Positions 25,628 through 34,160 of a DNA stretch of 64,000 nt are shown here, piece after piece (within the stretch, counting starts at the first letter, position 1; every line of letters starts with the position of its first letter). The stretch is taken from positions 62,001 through 126,000 of the forward strand of contig DAOTWD010000014.1 of NCBI GenBank assembly GCA_034435975.1, given 5' to 3'. The notes beneath the pieces are model-generated. The model saw nothing but the letters and a program-made list of their open reading frames with translations, ran no database searches and was not told the origin of the DNA. A program made the position numbers and the translations under genes. This DNA comes from CAKZQX01 sp034435975 (GTDB lineage: Bacteria > Chloroflexota > Chloroflexia > Chloroflexales > Chloroflexaceae).

Positions 25628-27211
25628 CTAAGGTTCTGTGTCTACTGTCGCCGTCGGCGTCGCTGTCATTGTCGCCGTCAGGAGCACGGTCGGGGTAGAC
25701 GTGGCCGTTATCGTCGCCGTCGGCGTGGCCGTCGGCGTGGCCGTCATCGTCGCCGTCAGGGGCATGGTCGGGGTGGACGTGGCTGTTGCGGTCGCGGTTG
25801 CAGTCGCCGTCGCCGTCATCGTGGGAATAGTGATCGCCGTCGCGGTAGGCATTGCCGTCGCAGTTGGGGTCGGTTCTATTGGCACAAACGAGTGCATAAT
25901 GATCGGCAGATAGAGCCGGCTCACCGGCAGGCCCGCCAGTTCGCGGTATATCCAGAACGCAGGACGGCGGTAGAGCGGCTGACCCTGCGGCTCATAGCAG
26001 GCATCACCCGGACAGCGCGGATCCTGTTCGGTGAAAGGAATACGCACCACGCCCCATTTATTGGCAAACCGCCCGCTGGCTGGCGGGAAATCTTCATACT
26101 TGAACCAGAAAATCGTCGCCACATCGTCCCGTGCGCCCAACCTGGTAAAGGCCGCCTGTAAAAATGCTGCCTGCCCGGCCTCGGTCTGACGCATAAAGGC
26201 CACATTGTAGCCGATCTCGGTAATCCAGAAGCGTGGCTGCCGCTCGTCCAGACCATTCACCAGGCGGCGTACCGCATCCAGCCGGTTACCAATCAAATCC
26301 ATGTCGCTCTGCAAACTCAGGCGAATTTCTTCGGGATAGGGATGATAGCCCAGACCATCGAGCGGGTAATGCCCATAGCTATGCCGGTAGCTCACAAACC
26401 CATCCGAGGCATACAATTGCTGCAAATAGACCTGATCGGAGATATAGCCTGGCTCGCCCGGCTCGCCGGTGCCCTTCGGGTGCAGCCCTCCCAGAATAAT
26501 CTGCACAGCGTTACGCCAGGACTGGTCGCCGGTCTGCTGATAGCACTGCTCATGGCGAAAAATGCGATAGAACTTGGTATGCAGCCGGGCGGCAATCGTA
26601 GCCGGAATGCCGTTGGCATCGGGGGACAGGCGATTTTGCTCGTTGAGGATCTCATACGCCGCTACCCGACCCTGGTAACGATTAGTAATCATACACGCCC
26701 GGTCGAGCCAGGTTCGGATATAGTCGTTGGTACCACCGCCATAACGCGGATCAACATAGGTGCGCGGATAGACCAGTGAGCGCGGATCATCAGGCAGATA
26801 GGGTGGCCAGTCGCGGGCCACGCCAAAGCCAAGTAAGCCCAGCACCTTGAGGTTGTAACGCGGCGCAACTTCGTTGATGAAATAGTCATTGCGCGCAATT
26901 TGTGCCGCCACGTCATTATCCTGAATATGAAACTCAAGCCGCACCCAGCGCACACCCATCTGCGCCAGCATAGCTCCCATAGAATCCTGTGCCACTCGAT
27001 TGGGCTGGTCGGGTTGACCAGGATAGGTACCAAAGTCGTACCACGGATCGCGGATGACCATACCGAACAGTTCCGTAGGCAGCCCGGTTTTCGCCGACGT
27101 CGATGACTCGTTGTTCGGCACGGCTTCGGCAAGGGATACGCCCAGCATCACCACGAGCAGCAACAGCGCATAGAACAATCTGGTTTTTCCGAATAAGCGT
27201 TTGTCTACCAT
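25628..27211 (-). CDS. Secreted glycoside-hydrolase-like protein with Thr/Pro tail
   Basis: A 527-residue exported protein: signal peptide (LLLLVVMLGVSLAEA), a catalytic-looking TIM-barrel region, and a low-complexity tail rich in TAT and TPT repeats. AYEILNEQNRLSP matches the acid/base Asn-Glu of clan A glycosidases (GH5/GH39 style), and PRFWITEIGYNVAF supplies the second Glu as nucleophile. The barrel ends with SRLYLPIIMHS before the tail. The DNA of the tail is a strongly repetitive CCGTCGCCGT-type tract. The sugar substrate is unknown and the extracellular location follows from the signal peptide. Confidence 0.78.
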   Translation of the reverse strand: MVDKRLFGKTRLFYALLLLVVMLGVSLAEAVPNNESSTSAKTGLPTELFGMVIRDPWYDFGTYPGQPDQPNRVAQDSMGAMLAQMGVRWVRLEFHIQDNDVAAQIARNDYFINEVAPRYNLKVLGLLGFGVARDWPPYLPDDPRSLVYPRTYVDPRYGGGTNDYIRTWLDRACMITNRYQGRVAAYEILNEQNRLSPDANGIPATIAARLHTKFYRIFRHEQCYQQTGDQSWRNAVQIILGGLHPKGTGEPGEPGYISDQVYLQQLYASDGFVSYRHSYGHYPLDGLGYHPYPEEIRLSLQSDMDLIGNRLDAVRRLVNGLDERQPRFWITEIGYNVAFMRQTEAGQAAFLQAAFTRLGARDDVATIFWFKYEDFPPASGRFANKWGVVRIPFTEQDPRCPGDACYEPQGQPLYRRPAFWIYRELAGLPVSRLYLPIIMHSFVPIEPTPTATAMPTATAITIPTMTATATATATATATSTPTMPLTATMTATPTATPTATITATSTPTVLLTATMTATPTATVDTEP

Positions 27212-27248
27212 GTCAATTCCTGGCTGATAGATTACTGATGAGATGCTT

Positions 27249-27287
27249 CAAAGCACAAAGCACAAAACGCAAAGCACAAAGCGCAAC
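27249..27287. repeat. Short tandem AAAGCAC repeat
   Basis: Five imperfect units of AAAGCAC/AAAGCGC type in the 315-base gap between pgsA and the glycosidase gene. The rest of that gap (27212-27526) has a small hairpin (GCCAGG/CCTGGC near 27408) but no gene. Confidence 0.6.
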
Positions 27288-27526
27288 GTCCAGACGGTCT
27301 TGAGGGTTGGCCCGTATCGCTTTTTCTTCTCTCTGTGCTGATTGTCCGCACGTTTCACCGGGATTGGCTTGCGGTGAGCAAACGGACGCCTGTGGAAAGG
27401 ATGGAAAGCCAGGCATCCTGGCAGTTATCAATGACGCAGACACCAGACACCTATCTCCGAGTGTGTCGATTTGAGCAGGTTCTTGAGAACGGCGTGGCAG
27501 CGCGATGAAGGCAGGTGAAGCAGCGA

Positions 27527-28162
27527 TCAGCGATCGGTAGTCGGCGGTCGCTGATCACCGGTTGGTACCACTGACATATGTGGCGACCAGCTATCACGCA
27601 AGAGTGGCCAGGCTTTCCAGATGTAGTCTACAGCAGAGAAAATAGTCCAGATCACCGTCAGCGCCATCGCAATAGGCCACAGGCTCAGCAAAAAGCCCAT
27701 GATGCCACTGGCCACTGCAGCAATGCCGCTTGCCATCGCGCTCGCATGCAGCAACCTCCAGACGAGGGCCACGACCGTAATCGCCAGTTTTTGCTTCCCC
27801 CACTTTCCGGCTGAGATTACCTCGCCCTCAGCCGCTGCGTAGGAGCGCAACCCCGAGATGATAAAATCACGGCCAATAATCAGCAAGGCAATCCAACTGG
27901 GCAACAGGTCACCTTCGATCATGGGCAACAGCGCACCCGCAACAAAGATCTTATCACTAATTGTGTCCAGAAAAATACCGAGCGGTGAAACCACCTGCAA
28001 GTGCCGCGCAATACGTCCATCAAGGACATCACTGACGGCCATAACAATCAGCAGGATCGCTGCCCACAGGTAGGTTACCGCCTGAGCGAACAGGATCAGC
28101 CAGACTAACAGTGGGGTCGCTACAATGCGAAAGAGGCCAAGCATATTCGGAATGCTACGCAT
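27527..28162 (-). CDS. pgsA: CDP-diacylglycerol-glycerol-3-phosphate 3-phosphatidyltransferase
   Basis: A 211-residue membrane enzyme that joins CDP-diacylglycerol and glycerol-3-phosphate, the committed step to phosphatidylglycerol. The CDP-alcohol phosphotransferase motif is complete: DVLDGRIAR, then GIFLDTISDK. NMLGLFRI at the N-terminus and several hydrophobic helices fit PgsA. I use the ATG at 28162, with GGTGG before it; a GTG nine bases upstream is possible. The last 20 residues form a polar tail. A related phosphatidylinositol-type transferase is less likely from the N-terminal pattern. Confidence 0.88.
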   Translation of the reverse strand: MRSIPNMLGLFRIVATPLLVWLILFAQAVTYLWAAILLIVMAVSDVLDGRIARHLQVVSPLGIFLDTISDKIFVAGALLPMIEGDLLPSWIALLIIGRDFIISGLRSYAAAEGEVISAGKWGKQKLAITVVALVWRLLHASAMASGIAAVASGIMGFLLSLWPIAMALTVIWTIFSAVDYIWKAWPLLRDSWSPHMSVVPTGDQRPPTTDR

Positions 28163-28315
28163 GGGCACCACCGTCCAGGGAGGTCATTCCCACAAATAAG
28201 AACAATCACCTGTTCCTATAAGATAAACCATATGCCGAACATCGACCGCCGCTCATGACTTGTGCATCGTGGCGGTCGGTGTCCGTCGGTTTGTCTATCA
28301 AGGATTATAGCATGA

Positions 28316-28385
28316 AGTAGGGGTGTAGCAGCGGGGTGCCATAGTATGTCCACTGGTCTCCGTCTGCCGCTGCTGCGCCCCTACT
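28316..28385. repeat. Inverted repeat between pgsA and the 7TM regulator
   Basis: AGTAGGGGTGTAGCAGCGG (28316-28334) faces CCGCTGCTGCGCCCCTACT (28367-28385), mostly complementary over 19 bases. The remaining gap (28163-28621) has the palindrome GGCCATCGCCATGGCC near 28396 and a TATAAT at about 28513 that may serve the downstream gene. Confidence 0.6.
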
Positions 28386-28621
28386 GTGAGGGGCAATGGC
28401 CATCGCCATGGCCAGCCATGCAAGCCCGTTCAGGCGGGCTGCACAGCCCTCGTCCGTGATGTCAGCCATCGGGCGAGAGCCTATGTGCCAGGTAGATCGG
28501 CGAGATGGCTGTGGTATAATTGAGCGAATCGTTCAAGTACTCTCAAGTTACTGGTTACTGAAGATAGCAATTGTAACCTGTAACCTGTGTAACCTGACCT
28601 CTGTCGATTTCTGTACCCCAT

Positions 28622-30544
28622 ATGACCAGTATTATTCTGCAAATCAACGAACTATTAACGGCTGCCGTCTTAATTGTTACCTTTTCGCTTCTCGCCTATG
28701 TTGCGCTGCAAAACTGGCGCAACGCTACCGCACGAGCATTGTGTGTCCTGCTGACCAGTGTGGTGATTGTCGAAGGCGGCGACATTCTGCTGACACGTGC
28801 TACGCGTTCTGAAACCACGCTGTTTCTCTTGCGGGCACAATGGCTGGGTATTGCGCTGGTGCCAGGTGCCTATTTGCATCTCGCACAAGCGCTACTAACG
28901 GCCAGTCTGGGCAAAAAACGGAAATGGAGTGCACGCTGGCTGGTGGTTGCCAGTTATATTGGCAGCCTGCTCTTCTTTGTGCTGGCACTCCTGACAGACC
29001 TGATTGTGCGCGATGGTGTCACCAATGACATCCTGGTTCAGTTCAGCGCTGGACCGTTGTTCTGGTTGTATGTGTTGTTTCTCACGCTCAGTGGTCTCAT
29101 CATGCTGCGTTCTGTTATCTATGCACGGCACAATGCACTCACACCAACCTTACGGCGACGGCTCACCTATCTGGGCGTGACGTTTACCGCACCGGGGTTG
29201 GCAGTTTTTCCCTACCTGGTCATTGCTGGATCGGCGGTACCGCTATCGCTCAATCTCATTCTGGTCTTTTCGGCCATTATCAATATCGGGGTTATGGTGA
29301 TGATCACGATTATGGCCTATAGTATTGCGTTTCAAGGCATGCTTGTGCCCGACCGATTGATCAAGCAAGACTTTATCCGCTGGGGTTTGTATGGCCCCGT
29401 GGTGGGCGTAACGATTATTTTGTGCATCCAGGCCGTACCCTGGTTTGAACAGGTGCTGGGGTTGCCCAGAGATACCCTGATTATCTTCGCGGTTATGATT
29501 ATGACGGTGCTGATGCCGATGCTCATCAGCCAGGTGCGACCTTACCTGTATGCGCTGATCTACATGCAGGATCATGAAGAGATCGACTATTTGCGACGTT
29601 TACCCCGTGATACTTTTACCCGTACTGACTTGCGGCAGCTTCTCGAAAATACACTGATTGCCGTCTGTGGTGCTTTGCGCGTCGAGACCGGTTTTGTGGT
29701 CGGAGCGAGTGAAGGTAGCTATACCGTCAAAGCGCTGTGTGGTTCACGCCGTGCTGTTAAGCATTTTGTGTCCGAGTATCCACTGGCCGAGTTGATGCCG
29801 CAGATGGAACAAATTGCCCCGCGTGATCTGCACATTTTGCCACCACCTGAAGCGTTTCTGTTGTGTAACGGCTTCTTGCTGTTGCCCCTGCACAGCCCCG
29901 ATGGGCAATTTCTGGGTGCATTAGGCGTTGCGTATCCGCCACAGTCAATGCAGCACAATGGAGCCCTCACGGTCGAGTCACGGCGATTGATCGGTGTTCT
30001 GGCACACCAGATGGAACTGGCACTGACAACTGTGCAGATGCAACAGCGCATTTTTAAGACCCTGCGCGGCCTTGGCCCCGAAGTTGCGTCGCTGAAACAA
30101 CTGACCACACACCTTGAACAGGCCACCCCGGCGTCATTGGCAGCGCTGGAGTCCGATGTAGCTTTGCAACCACAGTTTTCCCAGATGGTCAAAGACGCAT
30201 TGACCCACTATTGGGGCGGGCCAAAACTATCCGACAGCCCGTTGCTGGGTATGCGTTCAGTACGACGGCTGTTGGAAGATCAGGGAGGCAGCCCGACACG
30301 GGCATTGCAGGCCGTGTTACGCCAGGCCATCGACAATCTGCGCCCCGACGAGCAACTTGATCCCTCGGCGCAAGAATGGCTGCTCTACAACATTCTGGAA
30401 TTGCGCTTTTTGCAAGGCAAGCGCATCCGCGATGTTGCACACCGTCTGGCAATGAGCGAGTCGGATTTTTATCGCAAACAACGTATCGCCGTCGAGGAAG
30501 TGGCCCGCCAGCTGGTGATGATGGAAGATGGCGAGCAGCGGTGA
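28622..30544 (+). CDS. Membrane regulator: 7TM sensor, GAF-like domain, C-terminal HTH
   Basis: A 640-residue protein. The N-terminal third has about eight hydrophobic helices like the 7TM sensor of some histidine kinases (residues 8-300). A GAF-like region follows (about 340-480, with DLRQLLENTLIAVCGALRVE and GALGVAYPP). No HisKA or ATPase domain is present. The last 50 residues, LQGKRIRDVAHRLAMSESDF then YRKQRIAVEEVARQL, read as a helix-turn-helix similar to sigma region 4 or LuxR-type output. It could therefore be a membrane-bound one-component transcription factor. It stands alone; ligand and targets are unknown. Confidence 0.72.
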   Translation: MTSIILQINELLTAAVLIVTFSLLAYVALQNWRNATARALCVLLTSVVIVEGGDILLTRATRSETTLFLLRAQWLGIALVPGAYLHLAQALLTASLGKKRKWSARWLVVASYIGSLLFFVLALLTDLIVRDGVTNDILVQFSAGPLFWLYVLFLTLSGLIMLRSVIYARHNALTPTLRRRLTYLGVTFTAPGLAVFPYLVIAGSAVPLSLNLILVFSAIINIGVMVMITIMAYSIAFQGMLVPDRLIKQDFIRWGLYGPVVGVTIILCIQAVPWFEQVLGLPRDTLIIFAVMIMTVLMPMLISQVRPYLYALIYMQDHEEIDYLRRLPRDTFTRTDLRQLLENTLIAVCGALRVETGFVVGASEGSYTVKALCGSRRAVKHFVSEYPLAELMPQMEQIAPRDLHILPPPEAFLLCNGFLLLPLHSPDGQFLGALGVAYPPQSMQHNGALTVESRRLIGVLAHQMELALTTVQMQQRIFKTLRGLGPEVASLKQLTTHLEQATPASLAALESDVALQPQFSQMVKDALTHYWGGPKLSDSPLLGMRSVRRLLEDQGGSPTRALQAVLRQAIDNLRPDEQLDPSAQEWLLYNILELRFLQGKRIRDVAHRLAMSESDFYRKQRIAVEEVARQLVMMEDGEQR

Positions 30545-30599
30545 ATACAGCGATGAGGCAATAAGACACACACTGCCAAAGGCCAGGAAGACGTTGCCA

Positions 30600-30670
30600 A
30601 TACCAGAGGAGATAGAACAGAGGGAATAAAAGTCCTCTTCAGGCGAGAAGAGAGAGAAGAGGAGCGAGAA
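30600..30670. repeat. Purine-rich element
   Basis: Contains AGGAGATAGAACAGAGGGAA and AGAAGAGAGAGAAGAGGAGC, related to the purine arm of the elements at 13741 and 60035. It directly abuts the glutaminase remnant, as if insertion of the element truncated that gene. Confidence 0.45.
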
Positions 30671-30676
30671 AAGAAA

Positions 30677-30871
30677 GTAGGCGTTGAGCCATCAGGTGAT
30701 GCTTTCAATGCGATCGTGCTCGACGAGTGATCCAACTGGCCCTACAACCCGATGGTCAATGCCGTAGCGATTGTCACCGCCGGCTTGATCAAGGGCGAGA
30801 ACCCCACCGAGCGCATGAATCGCCTGCTCGAACTGTTCCGGCGCTACACCGGACGCGATATACGCCCTGCA
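30677..30871 (+). pseudogene. Glutaminase remnant
   Basis: About 65 codons match the centre of bacterial glutaminase: VGVEPSGDAFNAIVLDE, an in-frame TGA, then NWPYNPMVNAVAIVTAGLIK and ERMNRLLELFRRYTGRD. The NPMVNAGAI block and its surroundings are diagnostic, though the usual Gly is Val here. Both ends are missing: the left end meets a purine-rich element and the right end runs into a minisatellite. Confidence 0.8.
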
Positions 30872-30955
30872 GTCGCTGCGCCTTTGCCGCTTTGCGGCTT
30901 TGCGTTAACAAAGGGCGAGCGGGCGGGTGCGTTTCCCCAGCGGCAGGGCCAGTTG

Positions 30956-31196
30956 CAGCGTGTCCCTCCGGGGCGCGATGCGGCAGGGTGGTGAACCTGG
31001 GTGCGCGTCCCTCCGGGGCGCGGGATAGCGTGTCCCTCCGGGGCGCGGGGTAGCGTGTCCCTCCGGGGCGCGGGGGTTGTAGCGTGTCCCTCCGGGGCGC
31101 GGGGCGGGTGAGCCTGGGTGCACGTCCCTCCGGGGCGCGGGGGTTGTAGCGCGTCCCTCCGGGGCGTGGGGTAGCGCGTCCCTCCGGGGCGCGATG
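30956..31196. repeat. GC-rich minisatellite (GTCCCTCCGGGGCG)
   Basis: Eight imperfect copies of a unit centred on GCGTGTCCCTCCGGGGCG, with spacers of 10-25 bases rich in G (GCGGGGGTTGTA, GCGGGGTA). Each unit has an internal near-palindrome CCCTCCGGGG, so the transcript would form a row of hairpins. It lies between the glutaminase remnant and the tRNA gene. Confidence 0.9.
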
Positions 31197-31324
31197 CGGC
31201 ACGGAGAGACCTCCTCTCTCGGTTACGGATTGAGCAAGCGCGAGGCTGTGTGGTACCTAATACGCTCGAACAACGGGCCTGGGTTGAGCAATTCGTGCGG
31301 AGGTATCAGGATCTCGACGAAGCA

Positions 31325-31416
31325 TGGCGGGCGGGGTGGGATTCGAACCCACGAGAGCGGTGAAGCTCTACGGCATTTCCAGTGCCGCGCACTAGGCCAG
31401 GCTATGCGACCCGCCC
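31325..31416 (-). tRNA. tRNA-Ser (GGA)
   Basis: On the minus strand a class II tRNA folds fully: acceptor stem GGGCGGG/CCCGCCC, anticodon stem CGGCA/TGCCG with loop CTGGAAA (anticodon GGA, reading UCC and UCU), a long variable arm (TAGAGCTTCACCGCTCT), and the T arm GTGGG-TTCGAAT-CCCAC. The discriminator is G and the 3' CCA is encoded. Confidence 0.95.
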
Positions 31417-31575
31417 CGATATCCTACGATTGTACCAGATGCATCCGGCTTCTGCAAGGAGGAGGCTCCGCGCCACATCCAGATAGGCGGCCTTCGGCAT
31501 CATCCGTATAACCAGGATCAGCGCGGTGGTACGTTATGAAATTATGAAATTCGGCCAGGCCTGAAAGTACCCGCC

Positions 31576-32817
31576 TCAGGATTGGCGCAACCGCACAATA
31601 TCGGCCCGCCAGGCCGCCACCAGCGAGTCAGTGTTGGGGTCTTTACCCTCACGGATCAGGTGCCACTTGCGAAACGCCAGTTCGGTCTGGGCATAGGCAA
31701 TGTCGAGCGTGCGCCGCCCACCTTGACGCGCCGCCTCGTGCATGCCCAGGATCGGCATGCGACGCATGATCGACGCATATTCGGACGGCAGTACAATCAG
31801 ATCATTGACTTCATCGGCCAGATATTTGCGGATAATGGCTCGTTCTTGTCGCGCACTCAAGACCAGCAATCCCAGGAAGACCAGGTAGGGAAAGCCCTGC
31901 ACCAGCATATTCGTCAGTGCCGCCGCCAGCCAGAGCGCCGGTGCTGATACACTGACATCCTCAGCCAGGTCATAGCCCATCAGCACCAGAAACAGCGCCA
32001 GGGCAAAGATCCCCACCGAGTTATTCAGCGCGTGGGCAATGACGGCCAGCAGATAGGCGCCAATCGGGGCCACAAAGCGTAGCCAGGCCCGCGATGTCTG
32101 CCGCGCCAGCCCTACACCCGCCCCGCACAGCGCCGTCCACAGCATATGTCCGTTCAGCCCCAGAAAGACAAAGCGGGTGGCAAACTGCTGACTGATCGGG
32201 GCTTTGCCGGTTTCGAGGAAGCCATTCATCACATACAGCGCCGTCTCGGCAATATTAAAACCCAACCCGATCAGCGCACCATAAATCAGGCCGTCGCGCA
32301 GATTATCAAACTCGGCGCGTAGAAACCAGAATAACACCAGGATGCCCAACCCCTTGGCGGCCTCCTCAACTGGCGGGGCCACCAGCGCCGCGCCCAGCAG
32401 TTGCGTCACCACTGCCTCACTATCCAGACCGGCCGCCACCTCCAGGCCCAGCACGATAAAGCCAAAGCCGATGGCATTGAACAACGCCGACAGGCCAGTG
32501 CTGATCACCATACCCCACAGCAAGGCCCCGCCAAACAGCCAGATCGACTCGCGCTCGCGCCGATCCAGCAACCACAGGAAGAGCAGCGCCGGGATCGACA
32601 CCACGCATGCTAGCAGCGCGGTAACAACAAACAGCGCACTGGCCTCAAGCGGCGCAATAATCCACAGCGTGAGATGACCCAGAAACACCAGCGCCAGCAA
32701 AACCAGCATCACGCCCAGGAAGGCACAGCCAATCAGCGGGCGCTTGAGCGGCGAACCAACCAGGGCACGTCCAACCGAATGAGCAGGTACTGTCATCGTC
32801 TCCCCCGAAATATTCAT
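31576..32817 (-). CDS. PrsW family intramembrane metalloprotease
   Basis: A 413-residue membrane protein with around ten hydrophobic helices. It carries the PrsW active-site motifs: VAPPVEEAAKGLGIL (EExxK), then GLGFNIAETALY, then NGHMLWTALCGAG and VIAHALNN with the histidine ligands. PrsW proteases cleave membrane substrates such as anti-sigma factors within the bilayer. The C-terminal 90 residues are cytoplasmic and soluble. I use the ATG at 32817; the one at 32793 has GGGGGAG close before it and is also possible. Substrate is unknown and no sigma factor gene lies nearby. Confidence 0.85.
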   Translation of the reverse strand: MNISGETMTVPAHSVGRALVGSPLKRPLIGCAFLGVMLVLLALVFLGHLTLWIIAPLEASALFVVTALLACVVSIPALLFLWLLDRRERESIWLFGGALLWGMVISTGLSALFNAIGFGFIVLGLEVAAGLDSEAVVTQLLGAALVAPPVEEAAKGLGILVLFWFLRAEFDNLRDGLIYGALIGLGFNIAETALYVMNGFLETGKAPISQQFATRFVFLGLNGHMLWTALCGAGVGLARQTSRAWLRFVAPIGAYLLAVIAHALNNSVGIFALALFLVLMGYDLAEDVSVSAPALWLAAALTNMLVQGFPYLVFLGLLVLSARQERAIIRKYLADEVNDLIVLPSEYASIMRRMPILGMHEAARQGGRRTLDIAYAQTELAFRKWHLIREGKDPNTDSLVAAWRADIVRLRQS

Positions 32818-33164
32818 TGCCAATTGCTGCAGCTATTGTATCAGGTTTTTTTAGGCTGAAAATAGCCCCTATTTCTGCCTATCTCGCGCTCATCCACCTG
32901 CTTGAAGTACTGGTCGTGGCGGTCGTGGTCACAAACGTACTGGTACTGATGGTGTCTATCAATACCTTTTAGCAAAAGGCAAGAGCACATCACTGTCAGT
33001 ACCGTCATGACCACGACCGTGATAGGCCAGGATTTCCTTGACATTGGCCATGCTCATGCTGATGCTACCACTGCACTACATTTCAAACAGGACATGGTTT
33101 CAGAGGCAATGAATGTTTCCAGATCTCTATTGAGAGCCACCACCCGCTCCTGATCAGTTGCTCG
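32818..33164. other. Gap without recognised genes
   Basis: A 347-base stretch with repeated GTACTGGT/GTCGTGG words (32907-32950, 32996-33025) that are partly complementary and could fold, but no gene. The open minus frame here (His/Asp/Tyr-rich) only translates these repeats. Confidence 0.4.
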
Positions 33165-34028
33165 TCAAACTCCCGCCCGATCGGGCTTGATCGCCCGCAC
33201 AAAGGTACTGGCAAAACGCCCCACAATATCCGCCACCAGTGCCGCGTCATACTGTTGTGTCCAGTACGCCTGCGCTGCACCCAGATCGGCCACGCTGTAG
33301 CGCCGGGTAATCTCCAGATCGATAGCCGCGAAGCCCGCCGCCGCCAGCCCGGCGCGATATTCCGTGTCAGTCAGCGCCCCGGCAATACACCCCGCCCACG
33401 CCGAGAGATCGCGCCGCAGTGCCAGGCCATCGCCGATGCTGGACGGCAGGCCATCGTGGATAACAATATCCGATACCGCAAAGCGACCGCCCGGCTTGAG
33501 TACCCGAAACGCTTCTTGAAAAACGGGTTGTTTATCCGGGGCCAGATTGATCACACAATTGGAAATAATCACATCGACACTGGCATCCGGTAGCGGTATG
33601 GCCCCGATATCGCCCTTCAGCCAGACCACGTTGGTTACACCGGCCTCTGCCGCGTTGCGCCGCGCCAGGTCAAGCATCTCATCGGTCATATCCAGGCCAT
33701 AGGCCAGACCGGTTGGCCCCACCCGGCGCGCCGACAGCAGCACATCAATCCCTCCACCGCTCCCCAGATCGAGTACCACCTCACCGGGACGCAGTTCAGT
33801 CAAGGCGGTCGGATTGCCACAACCAAGCGAGGCCAGCGCTGCCTTGAGCGGTATGCCCTCCAGTTCATCTACTGCATATAAATTGGCCGAAATAGGATTA
33901 TCCTGCGTATTGCCACAGTATGAAGAGGAAGCACAGCAACTTGTCGTTTGCTCGGTTGCAACCTGGACAGCAATCGCCCGATACCGCTCCCGCACCGCGT
34001 CCCTGATCACCTGCTGCTCGTTGGTCAT
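33165..34028 (-). CDS. arsM: Arsenite methyltransferase
   Basis: A 287-residue S-adenosylmethionine-dependent enzyme that methylates As(III) to volatile or less bound forms. The SAM site is VLDLGSGGGIDVLLSARRVG, and the conserved As-binding cysteines appear in SLGCGNPTAL, IISNCVINL and WAGCIAGAL. An additional SCCASSSYCG lies near residue 30. Family blocks KGDIGAIPLPDASVDV and EAFRVLKPGGRFAVSD are intact. AGGAGAG precedes the ATG, and an ArsR-type operator lies just upstream. It pairs with arsR to form a small arsenic-response locus without an efflux pump. Confidence 0.95.
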   Translation of the reverse strand: MTNEQQVIRDAVRERYRAIAVQVATEQTTSCCASSSYCGNTQDNPISANLYAVDELEGIPLKAALASLGCGNPTALTELRPGEVVLDLGSGGGIDVLLSARRVGPTGLAYGLDMTDEMLDLARRNAAEAGVTNVVWLKGDIGAIPLPDASVDVIISNCVINLAPDKQPVFQEAFRVLKPGGRFAVSDIVIHDGLPSSIGDGLALRRDLSAWAGCIAGALTDTEYRAGLAAAGFAAIDLEITRRYSVADLGAAQAYWTQQYDAALVADIVGRFASTFVRAIKPDRAGV

Positions 34029-34045
34029 GTCTCTCTCCTGTCAGT

Positions 34046-34065
34046 ATATTGATGATTATCAATGT
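34046..34065 (-). promoter_or_regulatory. ArsR operator before arsM
   Basis: The 20-base imperfect palindrome ATATTGATGATTATCAATGT lies 18 bases upstream of the arsM start. It matches the site before arsR at 34685-34704 in 16 of 20 positions. On the minus strand it overlaps a TATACT -10-like box (34043-34048), so ArsR binding would block transcription of arsM. Confidence 0.8.
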
Positions 34066-34160
34066 AAAACCCCAAAAAAAAGCTCCGCTACCGTCTTTTC
34101 CTTTGCCGGGACTTTGTGCGTCGATGTACTTTTGTGTTCTCAACGTGATAGCAGCACACA

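Noticed and set aside
25638..26161. Arg-rich or Val/Ala-rich proteins on the plus strand
   Set aside because: These only translate the repetitive complement of the Thr/Pro tail of the glycosidase-like gene.
30752..30994. Separate 80-residue protein
   Set aside because: It is the second half of the glutaminase remnant followed by minisatellite translation.
30956..31196. CRISPR array
   Set aside because: Units are imperfect, GC-rich, with short similar spacers and no cas genes; it is a minisatellite.
30789..31202. Pro/Arg-rich repeat protein on the minus strand
   Set aside because: It is a reading frame through the GC-rich minisatellite with no start signal or homology.
32841..33044. 67-residue minus-strand ORF in the prsW-arsM gap
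   Set aside because: No ribosome site; composition follows simple repeats in the gap.
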